NCBI GenBank assembly: GCA_903830655.1
Contig: CAIKUQ010000038.1
Span: 1-39,256, forward strand
DNA from: an uncultured Actinomycetes bacterium
GTDB taxonomy: Bacteria > Actinomycetota > Acidimicrobiia > Acidimicrobiales > RAAP-2
Direction of reading: 5' to 3'
Length of the DNA: 39,256 bases
Part shown: in pieces, positions 22,037 through 29,812 of the stretch
How positions within the stretch are numbered: the stretch's first letter is position 1
Layout of the letters: every line of letters begins with the position of its first letter
Notes under the pieces: model-generated
Database searches by the model: none
The model's input: the letters and a program-made list of their open reading frames with translations, nothing else
Told to the model about the DNA's origin: nothing
Translations under genes and position numbers: made by a program

Positions 22037-24064
22037 ATGTCCCGTATTAGTTCTTTTGTTTCCGCATTGTTACTGGCGACCAGCCTGTCACTGGTGACGG
22101 CCTCATCTAGTGGCGCGAGTCAATTTGAGGTGTTCTACGCCTTTCCAACCGGGTCTGGAACAACTTGCACGACCATTGTGGATCACTGTTCGCTGGAAAC
22201 GGCCTTAGGACTCATCAACTCGTACGACACCGTTACCATTCACCTCGCCGAAACTGACTCGAGCGTTCCGTATTCCTACTCTGCGGGATATCTGCTCGAT
22301 AGCTCGGGGGTCAATTTGACCTTGGTTTCTGACGGCAGTGGAACGTCGAGGGCGGTCTTTGATGGGTCGGGCATGACTACCTCAATCTTGACCATTCCAA
22401 ACCAAGACAACGTGACAATTACAGGTGTTGATTTTAAGAACGGAAACGCGGTTAACGGAGGGGCAATCAGCATTGGCGACTACTCTGACGGAGGCAACCT
22501 CACGGTCGTAAATTCTACTTTTACTAATAATGCAGCTAGTGGGAATGGCGGCGCGATTGACGCGGCTGATCGCTGGGGCTCGGCAAGCCTGTCAATAGTC
22601 AACTCCACTTTCACCAACAACATTGCGGGAGTAAATGGCGGCGCCATTGACATTGGAGACTTTAGTGGCCGTGGATCTCTTTCTCTTGTGGGTTCACATT
22701 TCACAAATAATTCGACCACGCTAGGAAATGGTGGCGCGATTGACGCGGCTGATGGAGAAGATAACTATGCCCCAGGCTCGGCCGAAGTAACTATTGCCTC
22801 CACGGTGTTCACGTCAAATGTGGCGAATGACTGTGGAGGGGCCATTACCTCAGCGAATGGTGGGCTAGGAACTCTCGATATCAGTAATTCGCTGTTGACG
22901 AACAACACATCACAACGCGGAACTGGTGGTGCAATAAGCGCCGGTGACGGTTCTGGCTCTATCTCTACTTTGAATGTCGATACCTCAATTTTCGCCGGTA
23001 ACAACAGTGGTGACTTTGGTGGAGCTATTGCTAATGGAGATAATTTTGCAACCTCGGCTCGAGCCACGATTATGCGAAGCGGATTTGCCGGCAACGTTGC
23101 ATCAGGCTTAGGTGCCCACGGTGGACATGAGGGTGGGGCCATTTCGAATGGTACTTACGGGGGCCACGGGGTTCTCAATGTCTCGTATTCAACTTTTGAA
23201 GACGACGGCCAAGTCAACGGGGTTAGTGCCGAAGACCTTGGTGGGGAGATCTTCAACGGCTCGTTGGGTACGGCCGCGTTGTGGCGCTCGACGGTGGTGG
23301 CAACGAGCGCGGTGGCCAATGCCCTCTACACTCGTGGATCTTTTTGGCTCGCCGGCAACATTCTCGCATTGACGAACAGCGATGCATGTCATGTGAGCGA
23401 TGGTACCTATCCTGGTTCGGCAACCTTCATTAGTGGGGGATATAACGTCACTCAAGATCCGGCGACGAGTTGTGTCCACCCCAGTACGAGAGACCGAGTT
23501 CATGTGTTGCTTCGCCTTTCGAGATTGGCCTCCCCAGGAGAATTGCCTGACTTCTTTCAGCCACAAGTGGTCAGTCCCGCTTTTCAGTTAATTCCCGCCA
23601 ACGCCACATTTCTCAACAACGCAGTGAGCACGTCACTCTGTGGCACATCTGATCAGGTACTCAATCAGGTAGCTAGTGGCGAGCGGTGCAACGCGGGTTC
23701 AATTGATTCGGTGACCTTCGGCCGGACATCTCTGGGGAGCGGGCCCACCATTAGCCAATTTGCTCGCGGTTCGGCAGTCCTAACGTCCAAGCTACGAACG
23801 CAAATTTCTGTGATTGCAAAATCAATCGTTCAGCACTCGGTTCACGCGTATGTTTGCGTCGGGTACACGGACATCTTGGGAGGGGCGAATCTAAACGCCA
23901 GTCTGAGTTTCGCGCGTGCTCGGGCGGTGCAACAGTACCTTCACCAACTGCTGGTAGCACGTGGCCGCGGTGCAGTACAGATCTTCGCCTATGGCGCTGG
24001 AGTAAACCCGACCGCGCCGCACAGTGCCTCGAGTCGCAAGGTTGTGGTGAGCCTCCTGGGGTAA
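22037..24064 (+). CDS. Secreted right-handed beta-helix protein with C-terminal OmpA-like domain
   Basis: Predicted cell-surface protein of 675 residues. It starts with a Sec signal (MSRISSFVSALLLATSLSLV). A long Gly/Asn/Ser-rich region of parallel beta-helix type follows, with about eight GGAI repeats spaced some 30-40 residues apart, each preceded by an S-T-F-T-N-N-like strand. The last 110 residues look like an OmpA/MotB peptidoglycan-associated domain (GYTDILGGANLNASLSFARARAVQQYL, then a GAGVNP loop). The likely role is a wall-attached adhesin or polysaccharide-binding protein; the ligand is unknown. An ATG at 21959 is in frame but would put a poor N-terminus before the signal. Few Lys and many Asn/Thr give it a composition unlike its neighbours. 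Confidence 0.75.
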   Translation: MSRISSFVSALLLATSLSLVTASSSGASQFEVFYAFPTGSGTTCTTIVDHCSLETALGLINSYDTVTIHLAETDSSVPYSYSAGYLLDSSGVNLTLVSDGSGTSRAVFDGSGMTTSILTIPNQDNVTITGVDFKNGNAVNGGAISIGDYSDGGNLTVVNSTFTNNAASGNGGAIDAADRWGSASLSIVNSTFTNNIAGVNGGAIDIGDFSGRGSLSLVGSHFTNNSTTLGNGGAIDAADGEDNYAPGSAEVTIASTVFTSNVANDCGGAITSANGGLGTLDISNSLLTNNTSQRGTGGAISAGDGSGSISTLNVDTSIFAGNNSGDFGGAIANGDNFATSARATIMRSGFAGNVASGLGAHGGHEGGAISNGTYGGHGVLNVSYSTFEDDGQVNGVSAEDLGGEIFNGSLGTAALWRSTVVATSAVANALYTRGSFWLAGNILALTNSDACHVSDGTYPGSATFISGGYNVTQDPATSCVHPSTRDRVHVLLRLSRLASPGELPDFFQPQVVSPAFQLIPANATFLNNAVSTSLCGTSDQVLNQVASGERCNAGSIDSVTFGRTSLGSGPTISQFARGSAVLTSKLRTQISVIAKSIVQHSVHAYVCVGYTDILGGANLNASLSFARARAVQQYLHQLLVARGRGAVQIFAYGAGVNPTAPHSASSRKVVVSLLG

Positions 24065-24200
24065 TCGTGAGCGAGGCGCAGTTCTCAGCTGGTGAATAAC
24101 CGAGCTAAGGAACGACGAGTTACAGCAGGCGACTAATCGACCGTCACGCGTTGATGTAAGCCTGTGTGGTTACACCCTCGCTATTTGGGGACACCCGCAC

Positions 24201-24206
24201 TACGCT
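24201..24206 (+). promoter_or_regulatory. -10 element of the YVTN-propeller gene (leaderless)
   Basis: TACGCT ends 6 nt before the ATG at 24213; no Shine-Dalgarno. Confidence 0.55.
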
Positions 24207-24212
24207 GGGGTA

Positions 24213-25439
24213 ATGCCTGCTCACGCCAAGTCCACTGCCTGGAAATTTCGCCGCCGTCGTGCTGCGGTAGGTGGGGGAGTTCTGCTCTTCATTTTGGCGG
24301 CGGGTGGAGCAACCAAGGTGTTGGCCACGGCGCTCGATGTAACCACCACCACGACGACCACTACCACCACCACAACGACGACTATTCCGCTGAATCAGGT
24401 AACCAATAGCCCCGTTCCCGTTGTGCAGCGCCGGCTATCTCTCTTCAAGCGCATTGGTGGACCGATTTCACCCAAGTCCGTCGTCTCCACGAACACGGGC
24501 TTAGTTTTTGCTCAGAACATGATGTATCGGCACACAATCACGGTGTACAACTCGAATGGTGCCTTACTGCACACAATTAGTGACCAAGTCAACCTCACCG
24601 CTCTTGGCGTTACGGGTCACCCCGGTTGGACGCGTGGCGCACCCGTCGAAGCTGCCGTTACGCCCGATGGTGCACACATGTGGGTTTCGAACTACTCGAC
24701 CTATGGCAACGGTTCGGGCCCCGAAGGCTCAGACACGTGCACCCCTTCTTCGGCCCAGGCTGCGCATGATACGCCTAGCTTTCTTTATCGCGTAAGTACT
24801 ACCACCTTCAAAATTGACATGGTCGCCAAGGTCGGGCTCGTACCGAAGTATGTTGCGGTAACCCCTGATGGTCGTTACGTACTGGCCACCAATTGGTGCT
24901 CGTGGAACGTAACTGTGATTGACGCCACCAACGGTCATACGGTGAAAGTAATTGACGCTCGAGGGGCCTATCCCCGCGGTATCGCCATCAGCCCGGATTC
25001 GCGTTACGCCTACGTGGCCATCATGGGTGGATCGGTTCTTGATGTCATCGATCTCAGCACGATGAAACTCATTCGAACCTTCGAAGTTGGAAGCAACGTT
25101 CGCCACGTAGTAATTGATCCAATTAACGGAAACTATTTGTACGTTTCACTTAATGGCCCAGGCGAAGTAGAAAAAATCAACCGTTTCAATGGCCATGTCG
25201 TCGCACGCGTTCATACCGGTGCCCAATGCCGCTCGCTATCTATTTCTACTGACGGAACCGCCCTCTTTGTAGTTAATTACGACTCCAACACCATGACGAT
25301 GCTGCGAGCGAGCGATTTACACATTTTGCAAAATGTGGCCACCGGTACTCACCCTGTCGGCGTGACCTATGACGGAACGACTGGCCGTGTATGGGTCGCG
25401 GTATACACCGGCGAGATTATGGTCTTCAACACGAAGTAG
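24213..25439 (+). CDS. Membrane-anchored YVTN/YncE-like beta-propeller protein
   Basis: 408 residues. A basic stretch (residues 11-17) and a hydrophobic segment (about 18-40) form a signal anchor, followed by 14 consecutive Thr and then a beta-propeller. Repeats such as PKYVAVTPDGRYVLATN, PRGIAISPDSRYAYVAI, VRHVVIDPINGNYLYVSL, CRSLSISTDGTALFVVNY and PVGVTYDGTTGRVWVAVY are typical of the YVTN family. Such proteins act as surface or periplasmic binding scaffolds. With the beta-helix/OmpA protein upstream and the DUF2079 protein downstream it seems part of an envelope cluster. Family secure, function unknown. Confidence 0.82.
   Translation: MPAHAKSTAWKFRRRRAAVGGGVLLFILAAGGATKVLATALDVTTTTTTTTTTTTTTIPLNQVTNSPVPVVQRRLSLFKRIGGPISPKSVVSTNTGLVFAQNMMYRHTITVYNSNGALLHTISDQVNLTALGVTGHPGWTRGAPVEAAVTPDGAHMWVSNYSTYGNGSGPEGSDTCTPSSAQAAHDTPSFLYRVSTTTFKIDMVAKVGLVPKYVAVTPDGRYVLATNWCSWNVTVIDATNGHTVKVIDARGAYPRGIAISPDSRYAYVAIMGGSVLDVIDLSTMKLIRTFEVGSNVRHVVIDPINGNYLYVSLNGPGEVEKINRFNGHVVARVHTGAQCRSLSISTDGTALFVVNYDSNTMTMLRASDLHILQNVATGTHPVGVTYDGTTGRVWVAVYTGEIMVFNTK
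24342..24383 (+). repeat. Poly-threonine codon run (14 Thr)
   Basis: Fourteen consecutive ACN codons link the membrane anchor to the propeller. All four Thr codons are mixed (ACC, ACG, ACT, ACA), so this is a selected or old low-complexity spacer rather than a fresh trinucleotide slippage. Thr-rich linkers on exported actinobacterial proteins are often O-mannosylated. Confidence 0.9.
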
Positions 25440-25570
25440 GGACCTCGCTCCGTGACTGGAGCAAGAACGGGGTATGAAATCACCGTGACATTTGAAGCTA
25501 GTGCGCTGAATTTTCATTCGAGCCTCGAGGGTTCAGTTAGCATTTTGGCCGAGTCGACACCAGGGATTGG

Positions 25571-27100
25571 ATGGCCATGACAACTAGTACGTTGCCATCA
25601 TCGGCCGAAGAAGGCTCCACCCGAACGAAAGATTCATTGCTTAGAGATATTGGCGCGGCTTTAGTGCGACGTTGGAACTGGTTCGAGAATTTTGAGCGCC
25701 GAACCTCCGCGGCCCTCGTAGTGCTGATTTTGTCCTACTGCATCTGGTTTATCTCTCAAAGCGGACGGCTCTACTACGGATACTCCGATCCGCCCTATGA
25801 CCTTTCGGTGTTCAATCAAGGACTGTGGCTGATTTCGCACGGTCACGGCCTCTTCGTGACAATCATGGGTCGTAGTCTTTTCGGCGATCACTCCTCTTTC
25901 ATCCTGCTGTTGTTCGCGCCGTTTTACTCATGGTTTCCCGAACCCATGGGGCTTCTGGCTTTGCAAACACTTCTGCTGGCGGGTGCGGCGGTACCGATCT
26001 ACTTGCTAGCTCGCAAACATCTACAGAGCGCTCGCATGGCCGTGTTCATCGCAGCGGCATATCTACTGAACCCGTTAATTCAGCAAGGTAACCTCGACCA
26101 ATTCCACCCTGAGTCTTTTATGGTGCCGATTATTGCTTGGGCTATTTATTTCGCTATTGAAGATCGCATGGTGCTGCTTTTTGTCATGTGCGAACTCGCA
26201 CTACTCGTGAAAGAAGATGCCGCGGTACTCGTCATTCCACTGGCCCTGTGGGTTATGTGGAGGAGAAATTTTAAGGTGGGAGCGCGCATTGCCGGGCTCG
26301 CTCTCGTATGGCTCGCACTCGTTACTCGAGTAATAATTCCGGATTTTCTAGGAGCGAGCTCCTTCTACTCGGGACGCCTTCCCTTTGGCGGTTGGTCAGG
26401 TAGCTTTCACACGCTCTTTCGTACCCCAGGGGCTTTCTTTACCTATCTCCTCTCTCAAGGACGAACCTTCTTTGCGTGGCAGATGATCGCGCCGACCGGT
26501 GCGGTCGCGTTGCTCGCCCCAGAATTTGCGCTTATCGGGGCCGGAGTGATCCTTGAAAACATGGTCAGTGTCGATCCCTATCAGCACATGATTATTTTCC
26601 AGTACACCATGGTCATTGCCCCAATCATGGCGATTGCCACGGTGTGGGCCATTCGCCGTCAAGCGAGCCAAAGACGTCGCTGGATGCTCGTATCCGTGGT
26701 CGTTTTGTCGGCCCTGTGGACCTGTACCGTCTGGGGCTACGCCCCCTTCTCAAACAACAAGACAGTCCAATACGTCCCACCAGCTAGTCCTCAACTCGCG
26801 GCCATCAACCAAATGGAACGCATGATTCCGCCGAGTGCAGTAGTGAGTGCCTATTACCCCCTCTCCACTCACCTGGATCAGCGAACCAATATCTACGTAT
26901 GGCCAAACCCCTTCTACGCCAGTAATTGGGGGCTCGAGAACAATCCGGGGGCCTACTTACCAGTCTCCAGGCGCGTTGAGTATCTATTTTTGCAAGACGT
27001 TTTAAGCGATCCGCATGAAATTGGGGTCTTTAATTCAATCAAGAAGAAGTTCACGATTATAAAATCTTCCAACGGTTTTACGTTATACAAGCGTAAGTAA
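25571..27100 (+). CDS. DUF2079 integral membrane protein
   Basis: 509 residues with about nine to ten membrane segments. The conserved DUF2079 block is clear: YDLSVFNQGLWLISHGHGLFVTIMG, LFGDHSSFILLLFAPFY, LQTLLLAGAAVPIYLLARK, LDQFHPESFMVPI and LVKEDAAVL. The fold resembles GT-C glycosyltransferases (DLSVFNQ and GDHS in the first external loop), so a lipid-linked sugar transferase role is possible but unproven. A second ATG lies two codons downstream; no clear -10 or Shine-Dalgarno decides between them. It follows the YVTN gene by 131 bp, a stretch holding only a short GCTCC/GGAGC hairpin near 25446-25463. Confidence 0.82.
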   Translation: MAMTTSTLPSSAEEGSTRTKDSLLRDIGAALVRRWNWFENFERRTSAALVVLILSYCIWFISQSGRLYYGYSDPPYDLSVFNQGLWLISHGHGLFVTIMGRSLFGDHSSFILLLFAPFYSWFPEPMGLLALQTLLLAGAAVPIYLLARKHLQSARMAVFIAAAYLLNPLIQQGNLDQFHPESFMVPIIAWAIYFAIEDRMVLLFVMCELALLVKEDAAVLVIPLALWVMWRRNFKVGARIAGLALVWLALVTRVIIPDFLGASSFYSGRLPFGGWSGSFHTLFRTPGAFFTYLLSQGRTFFAWQMIAPTGAVALLAPEFALIGAGVILENMVSVDPYQHMIIFQYTMVIAPIMAIATVWAIRRQASQRRRWMLVSVVVLSALWTCTVWGYAPFSNNKTVQYVPPASPQLAAINQMERMIPPSAVVSAYYPLSTHLDQRTNIYVWPNPFYASNWGLENNPGAYLPVSRRVEYLFLQDVLSDPHEIGVFNSIKKKFTIIKSSNGFTLYKRK

Positions 27101-27216
27101 GGCACCTGTTAGCGAGACACGTACAAAATCGATGAGGTAAGTTGAGTTGTCGCTCACTGAGAGGTTCGCATGCAACGTAGGTATTCGTTAGTGTCGCCGG
27201 ATTTTCGAGTCGTTCT

Positions 27217-28002
27217 ATGACAATCCCCGCGGCCTTCATCGGGCACGGAAGCCCCATGAACGCTCTCGAAGTGAATCGCTTTACCACTATGTGGTCGGAG
27301 TTTGCTCAAAGTATGGAGCGACCGCGCGCGATTTTGGCTATTTCGGCACACTGGTTTATTAACGCCACTGCCGTTACCTCCCAATCACGTCCGCGCATTA
27401 TTCATGATTTCTACGGCTTCCCCCAAGAGCTCAGTCAATTTGAGTACCCAGTGGATGGTTCGCCCGATCTAGCCAAGCAGGTCGCCGAACTCGTAGAGCC
27501 CACTTGGGTTGGGCTCGATCAAGATTCATGGGGGATTGATCACGGTACCTGGTCAGTGCTGGCCCACGCTTTCCCGAGCGCCGATGTGCCGGTGGTGCAA
27601 CTGGCCATTGACGCCAATAAGCCCCTGGCCTATCACCTCGAACTTGGATCAAAATTGGCGCCACTCATGGATGACGGCGTGTGGATTATGGCCAGTGGCA
27701 ACGTTGTGCATAACTTGCGGGCCATCGATTGGAATAATCCTGAGGGTGGCTTTGACTGGGCGCAACGTTTCGACGATGATGCACGTCAACTCATGCTCGA
27801 AACGCCGGCAGAACTTGGCGCGCTCCAAGAAAGCGATGACTGGCGACTTGCGGTCCCGACGACTGACCACTTCTTGCCCCTGGCGTATATCGCTGGTATC
27901 GCCGCGGCCTCGGGTAAATCTACTGATGTTCTCATTGACGGCTGCACAATGGGGTCACTCTCGATGACCGCTTACGGAGTTGGAATCAACCACGCGGCGT
28001 AG
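27217..28002 (+). CDS. LigB/YgiD-type extradiol ring-cleavage dioxygenase (4,5-DOPA dioxygenase-like)
   Basis: Mononuclear metal dioxygenase of 261 residues in the class III extradiol (LigB) superfamily. The YgiD pattern is clear: FIGHGSPMNAL (His10), AISAHWF (His45), GIDHGTWSVL (active-site His-rich loop), ASGNVVHNLRAI and TTDHFLPLAYIAG. Family members cleave the catechol ring of DOPA-like substrates, but the in vivo substrate is unknown. The 116 bp upstream contain no convincing promoter. The gene stands alone, with no aromatic-degradation neighbours. Confidence 0.88.
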   Translation: MTIPAAFIGHGSPMNALEVNRFTTMWSEFAQSMERPRAILAISAHWFINATAVTSQSRPRIIHDFYGFPQELSQFEYPVDGSPDLAKQVAELVEPTWVGLDQDSWGIDHGTWSVLAHAFPSADVPVVQLAIDANKPLAYHLELGSKLAPLMDDGVWIMASGNVVHNLRAIDWNNPEGGFDWAQRFDDDARQLMLETPAELGALQESDDWRLAVPTTDHFLPLAYIAGIAAASGKSTDVLIDGCTMGSLSMTAYGVGINHAA

Positions 28003-28031
28003 CCAACCGTTGCTACAGTGAGCACATCACC

Positions 28032-28778
28032 ATGATCGCCTCGCTTTCAACCTCCAGCTCCGTACTCGTAGTAGCAATTTTCTTAGCCACAGCCGTTGAG
28101 ATGGTCGAAGCATTAACCATCGTCGTGGCCGTGGGTCATACCCGAGGCTGGCGCTCGGCGCTCGAAGGTGTCGCGGTGGCTTTGATGGCGCTGGGGGCGC
28201 TGGTAGGTATTTTTGGCCCGGCCCTACTTCGAATCCCCATCAATGATCTCCGCGTCGTCGTGGGATCGATACTTTTGATCTTTGGTATGCAGTGGCTTCG
28301 TAAGGCCATTCTCCGCTCTAGTGGTTTTAAAGCCAAGCACGACGAAGATGCAATTTTTGCTGCCACCGTAGCCTCCTTGACGCAAGTGGGGAAACCTCAG
28401 CGAGATTCACTCGCTTTCGTCACTTCATTTAAAGGCGTGTTTCTCGAAGGACTCGAAGTGGTCATTACCGTCTTGACACTAGGGGCGTCGGCTCACAAAA
28501 TTGTGCTCGCATCATGGGTAGCTAGTGGCACGGTTCTACTGGTTGCGCTTGTCGGCGTCCTTGTCGCGAAACAGCTCAGCAGTGTTCCCGAGAACGCCAT
28601 GAAAATGACCGTGGGGGTCCTCCTTGTGAGTTACGGCACCTTCTGGTGTGGCGAGGGGCTCGGTATTCATTGGACTGGCGCCGATGCGGCACTGCCCATG
28701 CTCGCTCTCACTTATTTCGTCGGTACATGGGTGATAATCGCCCTAGCCCGGCAGAGCCGCAAAAGGGTCCCGGCATGA
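28032..28778 (+). CDS. COG4280-like integral membrane protein (possible cation transporter)
   Basis: 248 residues with about seven membrane segments. Two related acidic motifs lie in membrane segments: VEMVEALTIV (residues 22-31, Glu23 and Glu26) and FLEGLEVVITVLTLG in mid-protein. The ExxE-like pairs recall FTR1 iron permeases and UPF0016/GDT1 cation transporters, and the overall pattern resembles COG4280. Metal transport is inference. A TACAGT at 28014-28019 could be a -10 giving a short leader. The stop overlaps the ATG of a small membrane protein gene (ATGA), suggesting a two-subunit unit. Confidence 0.65.
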   Translation: MIASLSTSSSVLVVAIFLATAVEMVEALTIVVAVGHTRGWRSALEGVAVALMALGALVGIFGPALLRIPINDLRVVVGSILLIFGMQWLRKAILRSSGFKAKHDEDAIFAATVASLTQVGKPQRDSLAFVTSFKGVFLEGLEVVITVLTLGASAHKIVLASWVASGTVLLVALVGVLVAKQLSSVPENAMKMTVGVLLVSYGTFWCGEGLGIHWTGADAALPMLALTYFVGTWVIIALARQSRKRVPA

Positions 28779-28990
28779 GAATCATCAAAAAGACCTTGAT
28801 AGCCTTCGGCATGTTTTGGTGGAACTTCTTAGTCGGAGATACACCCGAACTCTTCTTGGCCGTGGTGGCGATTTTGGGTGTGGTTTCGATTTTTCAGTCG
28901 GGCCATAGTCATGTTCTCATGATTGTCCTGCCAGGACTGGTCCTAGTTGCGCTCGGCGCGAGTGTGTCGCGCGCAATTCGCAAGCGCTAG
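28775..28990 (+). CDS. Small two-helix membrane protein
   Basis: 71 residues starting at an ATGA overlap with the COG4280-like gene. It has a basic start and two hydrophobic segments (about residues 9-40 and 46-62), and ends in a basic tail. The frame is open 43 codons further upstream, but that part lies inside the previous gene. It is probably a partner of the larger membrane protein. Its stop overlaps the stop of the 56-residue gene on the other strand (shared CTAG). Confidence 0.7.
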   Translation: MRIIKKTLIAFGMFWWNFLVGDTPELFLAVVAILGVVSIFQSGHSHVLMIVLPGLVLVALGASVSRAIRKR

Positions 28991-29157
28991 TTCTTTTTCA
29001 AGAACCTAAAGAGTGAATTAGTAATCCCCATAGTGCGGCCGTAGGTCTTCTTTCGAACAACGCGCTTGGCGTAGGCGCCGGGACCTTTGGAGGCCGCTTC
29101 AAGGTCGCCCAATATGCGAGCACTGCGATACAACTGTGATCGTAAACTGCGGGCCAT
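28987..29157 (-). CDS. Small basic protein of 56 residues
   Basis: A short gene with ATG at 29157, an AGGAG ribosome site 5 nt upstream and a TAG stop at 28987-28989. The product starts MARSLRSQLYRSARILGD and is rich in Arg and Lys (including KRVVRKK), with no membrane segment. It resembles a widespread family of uncharacterised short proteins of actinobacteria and their phages with the same N-terminus; that likeness is from memory. Its charge suggests nucleic-acid or ribosome binding. The ribosome site overlaps the stop codon of the upstream gene, so the two are translationally coupled. Confidence 0.78.
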   Translation of the reverse strand: MARSLRSQLYRSARILGDLEAASKGPGAYAKRVVRKKTYGRTMGITNSLFRFLKKN

Positions 29158-29162
29158 CGAAA

Positions 29163-29167
29163 CTCCT
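29163..29167 (-). promoter_or_regulatory. Ribosome binding site of the 56-residue protein
   Basis: AGGAG on the minus strand with a 5-nt spacer to the ATG at 29157. Its last two bases lie in the TAG stop of the upstream gene. Confidence 0.75.
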
Positions 29168-29795
29168 ATCGACGAAAGAAGCGGCGCTTCTTCGTTGGAA
29201 TCAGTTTATCCATGATGCTATTGAACTGCTTCATATCCGAGTCATCTACTGAAATGCTCAGCGATAGCGTCAGTTGCGTGGTGGGGGCGTGACCGGCCAA
29301 CAATTCCTGCCTAATCTTCTCGGTCGTTGACGCGAAGAGGGTAGAAAATTCTTGAATCTCTCGCAAGGGTCCACGTGAGAGATTGGCGATGGCTGGATAG
29401 ATTTCGTCGTATGGGGGTGGCACCTGACAGGCCATGGTTTCTCGTCCCCATTCCAAGATCCCCTCATAGATTGAGATGAGCGTTGAGGCTAATTCCACAA
29501 TCTTCACTTCATTCGAGGGTACCCCTGACTCACCATTCACCTCTGGCCGTCCAAAGGCGGCCGTGACTCGCTCGGGGGTGAAGAGCGTGTCGATGCGCCC
29601 AACATTCTCTGCGGAGGCCTGCATCCGAGCACTTTGGTCACTTTGTGGGTCGGCTGGCTGCGCTCCGATGAGGCCAGGGCGCCCCGCAAGGAACTCCAGG
29701 TATTTTGATTGTTGCGCCTCGATACCCGCTTGTAGGGTGCGCGCGAACAATTCGTAAGGCCAGGTGGGGGAGTTCTTATCAATAGGACTAGTCAC
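29166..29795 (-). CDS. Protein of unknown function
   Basis: 209 residues, soluble, largely helical. It has a Pro/Gln-rich middle (QPADPQSDQSARMQ), a helical stretch (IVELASTLISIYEGILEWGRE), a strand-like region (TTQLTLSLSISVDDSD) and a very basic C-terminus (KKRRFFRR). No family is recognised. The GTG start lies 6 nt after TAGGAT, part of a -10 element shared with the divergent MFS gene. It is coupled to the downstream 56-residue basic protein. Confidence 0.65.
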   Translation of the reverse strand: MTSPIDKNSPTWPYELFARTLQAGIEAQQSKYLEFLAGRPGLIGAQPADPQSDQSARMQASAENVGRIDTLFTPERVTAAFGRPEVNGESGVPSNEVKIVELASTLISIYEGILEWGRETMACQVPPPYDEIYPAIANLSRGPLREIQEFSTLFASTTEKIRQELLAGHAPTTQLTLSLSISVDDSDMKQFNSIMDKLIPTKKRRFFRR

Positions 29796-29800
29796 AGTCG

Positions 29801-29807
29801 TATCCTA
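29801..29807. promoter_or_regulatory. Shared bidirectional -10 element
   Basis: Reading the plus strand gives TATCCT (29801-29806), 6 nt before the MFS ATG at 29813. Reading the minus strand gives TAGGAT (29802-29807), 6 nt before the GTG at 29795. The two hexamers overlap by five bases on opposite strands, and the two start codons are only 17 bp apart, so one melted region would serve both leaderless genes. Confidence 0.65.
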
Positions 29808-29812
29808 TGACC

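Noticed and set aside
24342..24383. Microsatellite acting as a phase-variation switch
   Set aside because: The Thr codons are mixed and the unit length is three, so slippage would not shift the frame.
25446..25463. Terminator after the YVTN gene
   Set aside because: The GCTCC/GGAGC hairpin has a short stem and no T tract after it.
28646..28774. 43-codon extension of the small membrane protein
   Set aside because: It lies within the COG4280-like gene in another frame; the real start is the ATGA at 28775.
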